This document shows, piece after piece, positions 52,394-61,667 of a stretch of DNA of 64,000 nt. The stretch lies in the NCBI GenBank assembly GCA_900455085.1, contig UGTZ01000001.1:3688501-3752500 (forward strand). Reading direction: 5' to 3'. The stretch's first letter is position 1, and each line of letters opens with the position of its first letter. The position numbers and the translations under genes were made by a program. Origin of the DNA: Providencia rettgeri. Lineage in GTDB: Bacteria > Pseudomonadota > Gammaproteobacteria > Enterobacterales > Enterobacteriaceae. A model generated the notes under the pieces. It saw nothing but the letters and a program-made list of their open reading frames with translations, had not been told where the DNA came from and ran no database searches.

Positions 52394-53863
52394 TTACATC
52401 ATTACGACGTCAAAACGTTCCTGACTGTAAAGAGGTTCAGTCTGAACTTTAACTTGCTTCCCAACAAAGATTTCAACTTCTGCGAGGGCATGTGATTCAT
52501 CCCCTTTAAGGACATCAACCACCGCTTGGGATGCATAAACTAAAAACCTATCTGCATCGATAGTACGGTGAACGCGAACTATTTCACGTAAAATTTCATA
52601 ACAAACTGTTTCTACCGACTTAACGGTTCCGCGACCTTGGCAAGTTGGGCAGTCATCACATAACACATGTTCTAGGCTTTCTCTTGTGCGCTTACGCGTC
52701 ATTTCAACTAAACCCAGTTGCGAAAAACCATTAATGGTGGTTTTGACTTTATCTTTGCTCAATGCCTGCTCTAATGATGCTAGCACACGGCGACGATGTT
52801 CAGGGTCAACCATGTCGATGAAGTCAATAATAATAATACCGCCTAAGTTACGTAAACGCAGTTGCCTTGCTATCGCTTGAGTCGCCTCGATATTAGTATT
52901 GAAGATGGTTTCTTCAAGATTACGATGACCAACAAATGCTCCAGTATTGATATCAATCGTCGTCATGGCTTCAGTTTGGTCGATAATCAGATAACCACCT
53001 GATTTTAGCTCTACTTTTCGATCCATGGCTCGCTGAATTTCGTTTTCAACGTCAAATAAGTCAAATATTGGCTGATTACCTTGATAAAGTTCGAGCTTAG
53101 CCGTCATTTCTGGTACATACTCTTCGATAAACTCTTGCAATTGAGTATAGGTCAAACGGGAGTCAACACGAATACGATCAAGATGAGCACCAGCAAAATC
53201 ACGGATAATGCGGTAAGCAAGCGCTAATTCACCATAGATTTTTGTGCGAGTCACATTACGTTTTTTTCGTTCAATCACTTTCGCCCACAGGCGCTTTAAG
53301 AAGGCCGCATCCTGTTTAACTTCCTCTTCCCCGACCCCTTCTGCTGCCGTACGGATGATAAAACCACCATTTTCATCACAATACTGTGAAACACACTCTT
53401 TTAGGCGTTCTCTTTCAACTTCACTTTCAATACGTTGAGAAACTCCCACATGGGAAGCCCCTGGCATAAAGACCAAATAACGAGAAGGGAGAGTAATATC
53501 CGTAGTAAGACGAGCGCCTTTGGTGCCAAGGGGGTCCTTGACGACTTGAACGATTAAATCTTGCCCTTGCTTAACGAGCTCAGCGATGTCCCTGACATGA
53601 AAGTTTTTTTGTTCGTCACCCGCAATGCATTCCGTATGGGGCATGATATCCGAAGCGTGCAAAAAGGCCGCTTTATCTAGACCAATATCAACAAAGGCCG
53701 CCTGCATCCCCGGTAAGACACGGCTCACGCGGCCTTTGTAAATATTCCCTACTAATCCTCTTTTTGCTTCTCGCTCAACATGAATTTCTTGTAATATCCC
53801 ACCATCAATATAAGCAACGCGCGTTTCAGATGGTGTAATGTTCACTAATAGTTCCGCAGTCAT
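52394..53863 (-). CDS. rng: Ribonuclease G
   Basis: 489 residues: N-terminal S1-like domain (VGNIYKGRVSRVLPGMQAAFVDIGLDKAAFLHASD), DNase I-like catalytic core with the two metal Asp residues (MTTIDINTGAF and IIIIDFIDM) and the CPTC zinc-link. Processes the 5' end of 16S rRNA and some mRNAs; shorter than RNase E as it lacks the C-terminal scaffold. Start overlaps the maf stop by 4 bases. Confidence 0.97.
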   Translation of the reverse strand: MTAELLVNITPSETRVAYIDGGILQEIHVEREAKRGLVGNIYKGRVSRVLPGMQAAFVDIGLDKAAFLHASDIMPHTECIAGDEQKNFHVRDIAELVKQGQDLIVQVVKDPLGTKGARLTTDITLPSRYLVFMPGASHVGVSQRIESEVERERLKECVSQYCDENGGFIIRTAAEGVGEEEVKQDAAFLKRLWAKVIERKKRNVTRTKIYGELALAYRIIRDFAGAHLDRIRVDSRLTYTQLQEFIEEYVPEMTAKLELYQGNQPIFDLFDVENEIQRAMDRKVELKSGGYLIIDQTEAMTTIDINTGAFVGHRNLEETIFNTNIEATQAIARQLRLRNLGGIIIIDFIDMVDPEHRRRVLASLEQALSKDKVKTTINGFSQLGLVEMTRKRTRESLEHVLCDDCPTCQGRGTVKSVETVCYEILREIVRVHRTIDADRFLVYASQAVVDVLKGDESHALAEVEIFVGKQVKVQTEPLYSQERFDVVMM

Positions 53864-54447
53864 GACTTCCCCTTACCATCACTTAACGCTAAAAATCGCT
53901 GAATTAGCTCGTCTGTTTCAACCAGTGGTAAACCAACAACCCCATGGTAGCTGCCATTGATTTTACGTATAAAACGCCCACCAATGCCTTGTATTCCATA
54001 AGCGCCAGCCTTATCCATTGGCTCTCTTGACTGTATATAATCCCGTATTTCGAGTAAAGATAACTCGCGGAATGTCACATCCGTCACAATTAGTGACTGT
54101 ATCGTCTGTTGACGGTTGGATAAGGCAATCGCCGTCATCACTTGATGAGTTTTTCCCGATAACGCACTTAGCATCTCTTCTGCATGCTGGCAATCGCGCG
54201 GTTTTTCCAAAATTTTGCCTGCAAGAACAACAATAGTATCGGCGCCCAAAACAGGTTGATTATCGGGTGCTATCGCAACACCGGCTAAAGATTTATCTCG
54301 TGCAAGACGTTGAACATAGTCTTGAGGCGTCTCCCCTTCCTGCCACTGTTCTTCTACCTCTGGACGTAAAATTTCAAAAGTATAATTAAGTTGCTGAACA
54401 AGTTCACGTCGACGGGGTGAGCCAGACGCAAGATAAATTAAACACAT
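53860..54447 (-). CDS. yhdE: dTTP/UTP pyrophosphatase YhdE (Maf family)
   Basis: 195 residues: Maf signature LASGSPRRRELVQQL, VLGADTIVVL and EPMDKAGAYGIQGIGGRFI. Hydrolyses dTTP/UTP and modified nucleotides, and was first linked to septum inhibition. Translationally coupled to rng through the ATGA overlap. Between mreD and rng as in E. coli. Confidence 0.95.
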   Translation of the reverse strand: MCLIYLASGSPRRRELVQQLNYTFEILRPEVEEQWQEGETPQDYVQRLARDKSLAGVAIAPDNQPVLGADTIVVLAGKILEKPRDCQHAEEMLSALSGKTHQVMTAIALSNRQQTIQSLIVTDVTFRELSLLEIRDYIQSREPMDKAGAYGIQGIGGRFIRKINGSYHGVVGLPLVETDELIQRFLALSDGKGKS

Positions 54448-54482
54448 AAACTGTATTCCCAGTCAGACCGACAACTAACACC

Positions 54483-54971
54483 CTAACATACTGAAAATTG
54501 CCGACGAATTTTACGTAAAAGCAAAAATAGCCATGGCCATAGAATACCATTCACTACGCTATTCCAAAATACTTGCGGATGGAATAATACTTGTGATGAT
54601 AGAAATTCAGCCCAAAAAACAGCAAGATCCTGAATGATAGTGAGCAACATAATCACCAGCGCTTGCTGCCACAGCGCCATATTGCGCAACAACTGGTGCT
54701 TATAAGAGACGAGATAGCAAATAATGCTAAAAGAGAGGGCATGTACCCCCAGTGCTGAACCCTGAATGGAATCAACGATAATCCCTAAGATAAAGCTCGT
54801 ACCAACACTCACACGGTGTGGTAGCGCCATCACCCAATAAGTGAGAATTAACAGAAGCCATGATGGCCGGTAAAAGCTGAGTTGCTCCGGCCAAGGCATG
54901 ACTTGCAAAATCAAGGCAATAAAAAACGATAACCAAATGATGGCGCGGCCATTTCCACGATACTCATCCAT
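54483..54971 (-). CDS. mreD: Rod shape protein MreD
   Basis: 162 residues with five or so membrane helices (IIWLSFFIALILQVMPWPEQLSFYRPSWLLLILTYWVMALPHRVSVGTSFILGIIVD). Inner-membrane part of the elongasome with MreB, MreC, RodA and PBP2. 44 bases after mreC. Confidence 0.94.
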   Translation of the reverse strand: MDEYRGNGRAIIWLSFFIALILQVMPWPEQLSFYRPSWLLLILTYWVMALPHRVSVGTSFILGIIVDSIQGSALGVHALSFSIICYLVSYKHQLLRNMALWQQALVIMLLTIIQDLAVFWAEFLSSQVLFHPQVFWNSVVNGILWPWLFLLLRKIRRQFSVC

Positions 54972-55015
54972 GCTGATTTACTCTCTTGCCCATAACCATA
55001 CTGTGTTTCCTCTAC

Positions 55016-55985
55016 TTATGGTTGTGACGTCGGAGCCATTGATGGTGGCAATGGAGGCCCCTGAATTTCATTCGGGTTAGGTAATACTTGTGGCAATACT
55101 TTCATTAAGCGTTCATTTGCTGCCCGATAGACTTCCGAAGGCTGTAATGGCGTTTTAGGGTCGTTATCATTTCCCCATAATAACAGAAGGTAACGTAAAC
55201 GCTGTAATTCGGCGCTCGGCTTCGCACTAATGATAGTATAAGCTCGTTGTGTGTCATGTTTTACGGCAGAGACCACCCCTACTGGATAACCTTCAGGGAA
55301 ACGCCCCCCTAGCCCTGACGTGACAAGGACGTCACCAACACGAATATCGGTATTTTCAGGTAACGGTTCTAATTGGATATCATCAGCACATCCAGAACCG
55401 GCTGCAATCACACGAACATCATTACGTAATACTTGCACAGGCAATGCATGGGTAGTGTCACAAATTAGCAGGACACGGCTATTAAAATTACTTACCCCAA
55501 CCACTTGGCCAACAACGCCTTTATCACTAATAACAGGCTGCCCTTCATAAACGCCTTCATTACTGCCTTTATCTATAACCACTTGGTCACGATATGGCGT
55601 ATTCGCGCCTGAAATAACTTGCGTGACCATCATGTGTTCATCTTGGCGAAGTGGCGAGCCAAGCAACTCCCTTAAGCGTGCATTTTCCTGCTTAAGTTGC
55701 TCTAAAAGCAAGTTATCCGCTTTTTTCAGTAATAGCTCTTGGCGTAAGGCTTTGTTTTCGAATTGCAGTTGTTCTCTTGAAGAGAAACTTTCGGAGATAT
55801 TATCTAGAAATTGGCGTGGGCCATTCGCTAAAAAATAGAATGGGCTAACCGCCGTGTCTAAGTAGTTACGGACTTTATTGAAAGGCTCAAAACGATGGTC
55901 CAATCACCACCAGTACAAGTGCAATGATTACCGCAAAAAATATGCGTAACTGTAGGGATGGACCTCGCCTAAAAATTGGCTTCAT
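55016..55985 (-). CDS. mreC: Rod shape protein MreC, frameshifted near the N-terminus
   Basis: From ATG 55985 the frame reads MKPIFRRGPSLQLRIFFAVI, through a membrane helix, then stops early. Removing one base at 55900-55901 (extra C on the + strand) joins it to IDHRFEPFNKVRNYLDTAVSPFYF and the rest, giving about 322 residues. The remainder is intact: coiled coil (FENKALRQELLLKKADNLLLEQLKQENARLRELLGSPLRQDE) and MreC beta domains (VIDKGSNEGVYEGQPVISDKGVVGQVV, GDVLVTSGLGGRFPEGYPVG). Periplasmic elongasome scaffold. A sequence error is likely; otherwise the anchor would be lost. Confidence 0.88.
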
Positions 55986-56070
55986 GTGTGGCTAAGTTTC
56001 GCTAATGTCAGAGGAACAAAAAATAGTCAAAACAGTTGGAGAACCTCCCCAACCGTTTCTAAAAGGCCAT

Positions 56071-57114
56071 TTAGTCTTCGCTAAACAGGTCGCCACCGTG
56101 CATATCAATCATTTCTAACGCTTTACCGCCGCCACGCGCGACACAAGTTAGTGGATCTTCTGCAACAATAACCGGGATACCCGTTTCTTCCATCAATAAG
56201 CGATCTAAATTACGAAGAAGCGCGCCACCACCCGTTAAGACCATACCGCGTTCTGAGATATCTGAGGCCAGTTCAGGAGGACACTGTTCAAGTGCTAGCA
56301 TTACCGCGCTGACAATTCCTGTCAGAGGTTCTTGCAATGCTTCTAAAATTTCATTGGAATTCATTTTAAATCCACGAGGCACACCTTCTGCAAGGTTACG
56401 ACCGCGAACTTCAATCTCGTAAACTTCATCGGTTGGAAATGCAGAACCAATTCCATGTTTGATGCGTTCTGCTGTCGCCTCACCTATCAGTGAGCCATAA
56501 TTACGACGTACATAGTTAATGATAGACTCATCGAAACGGTCACCACCAATACGCACCGAAGAAGAGTAAACAACACCATTTAAAGAAATAACAGCAACTT
56601 CTGTAGTACCACCACCAATATCAACAACCATTGAGCCTGTAGCTTCTGATACAGGTAACCCAGCACCAATAGCTGCAGCCATCGGCTCTTCAATTAAGAA
56701 GACTTCACGCGCACCCGCACTTAGCGCGGACTCACGAATGGCTTTACGCTCAACTTGTGTTGCACCAACAGGCACACAAACAAGGACTCGCGGACTAGGG
56801 CGTAAAAAACTGTTACTATGAACTTGTTTGATGAAGTGCTGTAACATTTTTTCAGTCAAGAAAAAGTCAGCGATAACACCGTCTTTCATTGGCCTGATTG
56901 CCGAAATATTGCCTGGTGTACGTCCCAGCATCTGCTTCGCTTCACCACCGACTGCAGCAACGCTTTTTGGCGATCCAGAGCGGTCTTGACGAATAGCAAC
57001 TACAGAGGGTTCATTTAATTTTACGCCTTGTCCTTTGACATAAATAAGGGTATTGGCCGTACCCAAGTCAATAGACAGGTCATTAGAAAACATGCCACGA
57101 AATTTTTTAAACAT
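56071..57114 (-). CDS. mreB: Rod shape-determining actin homologue MreB
   Basis: 347 residues from ATG 57114 (MFKKFRGMFSNDLSIDLGTANTLIYVKGQG), the same length as E. coli; the 25 upstream in-frame codons have no similarity. Actin-fold motifs: DLGTANT, VVDIGGGTTEVAVIS, SVRIGGDRFDE and LTGGGALLRNLD. Cytoskeletal filament guiding lateral wall synthesis. First gene of mreBCD. csrD, just upstream in E. coli, is absent. Confidence 0.97.
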   Translation of the reverse strand: MFKKFRGMFSNDLSIDLGTANTLIYVKGQGVKLNEPSVVAIRQDRSGSPKSVAAVGGEAKQMLGRTPGNISAIRPMKDGVIADFFLTEKMLQHFIKQVHSNSFLRPSPRVLVCVPVGATQVERKAIRESALSAGAREVFLIEEPMAAAIGAGLPVSEATGSMVVDIGGGTTEVAVISLNGVVYSSSVRIGGDRFDESIINYVRRNYGSLIGEATAERIKHGIGSAFPTDEVYEIEVRGRNLAEGVPRGFKMNSNEILEALQEPLTGIVSAVMLALEQCPPELASDISERGMVLTGGGALLRNLDRLLMEETGIPVIVAEDPLTCVARGGGKALEMIDMHGGDLFSED

Positions 57115-57719
57115 AACGAAAGAGTTATCCTGCAAGCTGGGGACGAATTTAAACCCGTCTACTCTACCAACCACTTGAAGCAGCCTCAAGGCGTTAATGA
57201 GCTGCTTCTATAAATATGGTTAATTCATCTATTTTTCACGTACCGTACTGTACATGCTTCTTATGTAAACGAAGCAGATAAAAACCCCAAAAATAGATAT
57301 TAATTGTATTCTTTACCTACAGGATAAAATTATACAGAAAAACATCTACTCTTTGGTTGTTATATACTCCATCTTTTTCTTCCCAGTGTGACAAGTTATT
57401 GGGGCAACAAGTTCAAATATTATTTAGTTCTTTTTATTATTGCTACACACTGGCTATTTCCAATACAAATTGGGTGAATTCGCTGGGTGTTCGCTCTATT
57501 ATCTACCAAAAACGCGGCAAATTTATGTCAATACGCAAAATGAATCCGTCGAGATGCGATATTTTGCATGATAAAAGCCTATTTATGCCAGAAAAAAATT
57601 ATTTTTTACAAATTAATTACAATATTAATAGCTTAAACACTGTCACTACGTCAATGAATTACCCGCAAATTTTAGGCACTTTTAAAGTACATATTTAATC
57701 ATTTTATTAGGAGTGAAAG
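57115..57719. other. mreB-acuI divergent intergenic region
   Basis: 605 bases without a credible gene. In E. coli csrD occupies this place. A 113-codon open frame at 57357-57698 has no recognisable similarity and poor start context, so it is left out. The DNA is AT-rich and should hold the mreB promoter(s) on the reverse strand and the acuI promoter. Confidence 0.55.
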
Positions 57720-58703
57720 ATGAAAGCTCTCATCCTGCAACAATCGGAAGATAAAATTATCTCTGGCATTCAACCTCTAACCACAGAAATGCTACCGGCC
57801 GGTGAGATTATAGTCGATATTCATTGGTCCACACTCAATTATAAAGATGGGTTAGCCATTTGTGGAAAGGCGGGTGTCGTTCGCCAATATCCAATGGTAC
57901 CCGGTATCGATTTTTCAGGTGTGATCCACCACAGCGAAGACCCTCGCTTCCAAGTTGGCCAACATGTGCTACTGACTGGATGGGGAGTGGGCGAAACGCA
58001 TTGGGGGGGCTTAGCTTCTCAAGCAAGGGTTCCGGCTAAATATTTAACGCCTCTTCCAGAGAATTTATCTTTAAAGCAAGCGATGGTTATTGGCACTGCT
58101 GGCTTTACCGCTATGCTTTGCGTAAACGCTTTAGAAGAAGCGGGTGTGACACCAGATAAAGGCGAAGTCATCGTGAGTGGCGCTAGCGGTGGTGTTGGTA
58201 GTACTGCCGTGCAATTACTGTCTTTACTGGGTTATGAGGTTGTCGCGATTTCAGGTCGAGAAGAAAACAGCGGTTACCTGCAAAGTTTAGGTGCTAAGAG
58301 AGTATTACCTCGCAGTGATTTCACTCACCCTGCTAAACCATTAGACAAACAGCTATGGGCAGGGGCGATTGATACTGTAGGCGGTGAATTACTCGCCAAT
58401 CTTCTTGCACAAACACACTATAACGGTACTGTTGCAGCCTGCGGTTTAGCCGGTGGCTTCGACTTACCAACTAGCGTCATGCCATTCATTTTACGTAATG
58501 TCCGCCTACAAGGTGTGGATTCTGTTTACTACCCTGCTGCAAGTCGCACTAAAGTATGGCAGCGCCTTGCAGATACTCTCCCCGCGGCTTTCTATGAGCA
58601 AGTCAGCAATGAGATTAAATTAGAAGATTCTGTCGAATATGCAAAAAAACTCTTAAAAAATGAAGTTACTGGGCGTACGCTAGTTAACCTACGTGCGGAG
58701 TAA
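57720..58703 (+). CDS. acuI: Acrylyl-CoA reductase AcuI (YhdH)
   Basis: 327 residues, zinc-free MDR oxidoreductase of the YhdH/AcuI family: WSTLNYKDGLAI, VPGIDFSGVIHHSED, GWGVGETHWGGLASQARV and the NADPH site VSGASGGVGSTAVQLL. Reduces toxic acrylyl-CoA to propionyl-CoA. TAGGAGTG gives a good start. Alone between mreB and aroQ. Confidence 0.95.
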   Translation: MKALILQQSEDKIISGIQPLTTEMLPAGEIIVDIHWSTLNYKDGLAICGKAGVVRQYPMVPGIDFSGVIHHSEDPRFQVGQHVLLTGWGVGETHWGGLASQARVPAKYLTPLPENLSLKQAMVIGTAGFTAMLCVNALEEAGVTPDKGEVIVSGASGGVGSTAVQLLSLLGYEVVAISGREENSGYLQSLGAKRVLPRSDFTHPAKPLDKQLWAGAIDTVGGELLANLLAQTHYNGTVAACGLAGGFDLPTSVMPFILRNVRLQGVDSVYYPAASRTKVWQRLADTLPAAFYEQVSNEIKLEDSVEYAKKLLKNEVTGRTLVNLRAE

Positions 58704-58711
58704 CGCATTTG

Positions 58712-58745
58712 TTGCGGTACTCCCGCCTAAATAGGGATTACCGCA
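58712..58745 (+). terminator. Possible terminator after acuI
   Basis: TGCGGTA and TACCGCA arms, extended by CTCCC/GGGAT, form a stem 9 bases after the acuI stop, but only a weak T-run (CATTTTC) follows. Confidence 0.45.
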
Positions 58746-58935
58746 CATTTTCAAAAATAAATTCGGGTAATTTCTCTGATAAGACCAGTATTTTGCTGCT
58801 ATATGTCACGAAATAATTATAATGACGGACTTTGTCAGTAGAAAATCCATTTATTTTTATGATAAAAGATGACAAACGCTTAGCATCGCGTTATGTTGTC
58901 GGGCTATTGATAATATCGTCGGAGTTAGCAGCATA

Positions 58936-59400
58936 ATGGCAGAAGATATTCACATTTTACTCTTGAATGGGCCAAACCTGAACCTGCTAGGTACACGGGA
59001 ACCTGATAAATATGGCAACCAAACTCTTGCTGATATTGTATCCAAGCTCGAGGCAGAGGCAAACCCGCTAGGAGTAAAACTGAGTCATTTTCAGTCAAAC
59101 GCAGAATTTGAACTCATCGATAAAATTCATGCTGCACGTCATGATGTTGATTTTATCCTCATCAATCCGGCTGCATTCACACATACCAGTGTTGCACTAC
59201 GTGATGCATTACTCGCGGTGAGTATCCCGTTTATCGAGATCCACCTGTCTAATGTGCATGCTAGGGAATCATTTCGCCAACATTCTTATTTCTCCGATAA
59301 AGCTATCGGTGTAATTTGTGGTCTAGGTGCTGATGGTTATAGTTTTGCTTTACAGGCAGCGGTTAACCGTCTGCGCCTAATTAATTCAATCCAAATATAA
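58936..59400 (+). CDS. aroQ: 3-dehydroquinate dehydratase type II AroQ
   Basis: 154 residues, type II fold: LLNGPNLNLLGTREPDKYG (catalytic Tyr), FQSNAEFELIDKIH, INPAAFTHTSVALRDAL, EIHLSNVHARESFRQHSYFSD. Converts 3-dehydroquinate to 3-dehydroshikimate in the shikimate pathway. Just upstream of accB, a conserved pairing. Confidence 0.96.
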   Translation: MAEDIHILLLNGPNLNLLGTREPDKYGNQTLADIVSKLEAEANPLGVKLSHFQSNAEFELIDKIHAARHDVDFILINPAAFTHTSVALRDALLAVSIPFIEIHLSNVHARESFRQHSYFSDKAIGVICGLGADGYSFALQAAVNRLRLINSIQI

Positions 59401-59418
59401 GAGTACGGAATCATATCC

Positions 59419-59889
59419 ATGGATATTCGTAAAATTAAAAAGCTGATCGAGCTGGTCGAAGAGTCTGGCATTTCTGAACTGGAAATTTCTGAAGGGGAAG
59501 AGTCAGTACGTATCAGCCGCGTTTCACCTGCTGCTCAGGTTATGGCTGCACCTCAACAGTATTACTCAGCACCGGTTGCACAACAACCTGCTCTGGCTAA
59601 TGCAGTTGCACCATCTGAAGCAATGGTAGCGCCAGCTGCACCAGCTGCAGTTGCAGGTCACCAAGTTCGCTCACCAATGGTCGGTACTTTCTACCGCGCA
59701 CCAAGCCCAGAAGCGAAGCCATTTGTCGAAGTTGGTCAAACGGTCAGCGTTGGTGATCCACTTTGCATCGTTGAAGCGATGAAAATGATGAACCAAATCG
59801 AAGCAGATAAAGCAGGCGTTGTTAAAGCCATTCTGTTGCAAAACGGTGATGCAGTAGAATTTGACGAGCCATTAGTTGTCATCGAATAA
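59419..59889 (+). CDS. accB: Biotin carboxyl carrier protein AccB
   Basis: 156 residues: N-terminal helix domain, Ala/Pro-rich linker (about 40-80) and C-terminal biotinyl domain with Lys122 in VEAMKMMNQIEADKAG. Carries CO2 as carboxybiotin for acetyl-CoA carboxylase. 12 bases before accC. Confidence 0.97.
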   Translation: MDIRKIKKLIELVEESGISELEISEGEESVRISRVSPAAQVMAAPQQYYSAPVAQQPALANAVAPSEAMVAPAAPAAVAGHQVRSPMVGTFYRAPSPEAKPFVEVGQTVSVGDPLCIVEAMKMMNQIEADKAGVVKAILLQNGDAVEFDEPLVVIE

Positions 59890-59901
59890 CGAGGCGTTTC
59901 C

Positions 59902-61248
59902 ATGCTGGAAAAAATTGTTATTGCTAACCGTGGAGAAATCGCATTACGTATTTTGCGTGCCTGTAAAGAACTTGGCATCAAAACAGTAGCGGTTCACTCT
60001 ACGGCAGATAGCGATCTAAAACACGTGTTACTGGCTGATGAAACAATTTGTATCGGCCCAGCAGCATCAGCGAAAAGTTACTTAAATATCCCTGCGATTA
60101 TCTCAGCAGCGGAAATTTCAGGTGCGCAAGCAATTCACCCAGGATATGGTTTCTTGGCTGAAAATGCAGATTTCGCAGAACAAGTTGAAAACTCAGGTTT
60201 TGTTTTTATCGGTCCAAAAGCTGAAACCATCCGCCTAATGGGTGATAAAGTTTCTGCCATTAACGCGATGAAAAAAGCCGGTGTACCTTGCGTTCCGGGT
60301 TCTGATGGCCCATTAGGGAACGACACTGAAAAAAATAAAGCCATCGCGAAACGTATCGGCTACCCTGTCATCATCAAAGCATCTGGTGGTGGTGGTGGTC
60401 GTGGTATGCGTGTGGTACGTAATGAGAAAGATTTAGAATCTTCTATCAACCTAACACGTGCTGAAGCGAAATCCGCTTTTAATAATGATATGGTTTACAT
60501 GGAAAAATTCCTTGAAAACCCACGTCATATTGAAATTCAAGTCATGGCTGATGGCCAAGGCCATGCGGTTTACTTGGCTGAGCGTGACTGTTCAATGCAG
60601 CGTCGCCACCAAAAAGTGGTTGAAGAAGCACCAGCTCCAGGTATTACACCTGAAATTCGCCGCAATATCGGTGAGCGCTGTGCCAATGCGTGTATTGAAA
60701 TCGGTTATCGCGGTGCAGGTACTTTCGAATTCTTATTTGAAAACGGTGAGTTCTACTTCATCGAAATGAATACCCGTATTCAAGTTGAGCACCCAGTCAC
60801 TGAAATGATCACTGGTGTAGACTTGATTAAAGAGCAGCTGCGTGTTGCATCTGGGTTACCATTATCAGTTAAGCAGGAAGATATTGTGGTTCACGGCCAT
60901 GCTGTGGAATGCCGTATCAACGCAGAAGACCCGAATACCTTCATCCCAAGCCCGGGCAAAATCACCCGTTTCCACTCTCCTGGTGGTTTTGGCGTACGTT
61001 GGGAATCTCATATTTACGCAGGCTACACTGTACCTCCGTATTATGACTCAATGATTGGTAAATTAATTACTTATGGTGAAACTCGTGAAATCGCTATTTC
61101 TCGTATGAAAAATGCGTTAAACGAACTTATCGTCGATGGTATTAAAACCAATATTGAACTGCACCAAATGATTATGAGCGATGAAAATTTCCAAAAAGGC
61201 GGAACTAACATCCACTATTTAGAGAAAAAACTGGGTATTGCTGAATAA
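59902..61248 (+). CDS. accC: Biotin carboxylase AccC
   Basis: 448 residues, ATP-grasp biotin carboxylase: N-domain KIVIANRGEIALRILRACKELGI, glycine-rich loop IKASGGGGGRGMRVV, EKFLENPRHIEIQVMADGQG, FIEMNTRIQVEHPVTEMITGVDL. Carboxylates biotin on AccB, the first half of malonyl-CoA synthesis. Followed by a terminator. Confidence 0.97.
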   Translation: MLEKIVIANRGEIALRILRACKELGIKTVAVHSTADSDLKHVLLADETICIGPAASAKSYLNIPAIISAAEISGAQAIHPGYGFLAENADFAEQVENSGFVFIGPKAETIRLMGDKVSAINAMKKAGVPCVPGSDGPLGNDTEKNKAIAKRIGYPVIIKASGGGGGRGMRVVRNEKDLESSINLTRAEAKSAFNNDMVYMEKFLENPRHIEIQVMADGQGHAVYLAERDCSMQRRHQKVVEEAPAPGITPEIRRNIGERCANACIEIGYRGAGTFEFLFENGEFYFIEMNTRIQVEHPVTEMITGVDLIKEQLRVASGLPLSVKQEDIVVHGHAVECRINAEDPNTFIPSPGKITRFHSPGGFGVRWESHIYAGYTVPPYYDSMIGKLITYGETREIAISRMKNALNELIVDGIKTNIELHQMIMSDENFQKGGTNIHYLEKKLGIAE

Positions 61249-61282
61249 GTCAGCGATAACCTGTTTAACTCATCGTTAATCG

Positions 61283-61315
61283 ATACCGTAACGCGCTGCG
61301 TTACGGTATTTTTTT
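61283..61315 (+). terminator. Terminator after accBC
   Basis: ATACCGTAACGC (61283-61294) pairs with GCGTTACGGTAT (61298-61309) across GCT? spacer of 3 bases, followed by a T-run. Confidence 0.88.
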
Positions 61316-61424
61316 ATGCTAAATACGCTTTATTGCACTTTTCTTCTGCTATTTTTCACACTCAGCCCACGGATTATCGTACAATTGCTGATTATTTTTT
61401 TATGGGAATGAAGGGGAATAACGG

Positions 61425-61667
61425 GTGGATAAACGTTTTCTTCAATCAAATAAAGAAGCACGCTGGTCATTTTATTTGACTATCGCCTATCTAGTCGGCT
61501 GGGTTATTAGTGCCTACCTGCCGGACAATACACTTGGAGTTACAGGGCTACCACTGTGGTTTGAATGGTCTTGTCTCATCTTACCCATCATTTTTATTTT
61601 GCTCTGCATTATGATGGTTAAACTGATTTTTAAAGACATCTCTCTGGAGGAGAATGATGCAGATTGA
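61425..61667 (+). CDS. yhdT: YhdT, small inner-membrane protein
   Basis: 80 residues from a GTG start (AGGGG about 8 bases upstream); aligns with E. coli YhdT (DKRFLQSNKEARWSF, PLWFEWSCLILPIIFILLCIMMVKLIFKDISLEEND). Two membrane helices, DUF997 family. It overlaps panF by 11 bases and may be a partner of the pantothenate symporter, but this is unproven. Confidence 0.9.
   Translation: MDKRFLQSNKEARWSFYLTIAYLVGWVISAYLPDNTLGVTGLPLWFEWSCLILPIIFILLCIMMVKLIFKDISLEENDAD

Noticed and set aside
57357..57698. 113-codon open frame between mreB and acuI
   Set aside because: No recognisable domain, odd composition, no ribosome-binding site, and it lies in AT-rich intergenic DNA.
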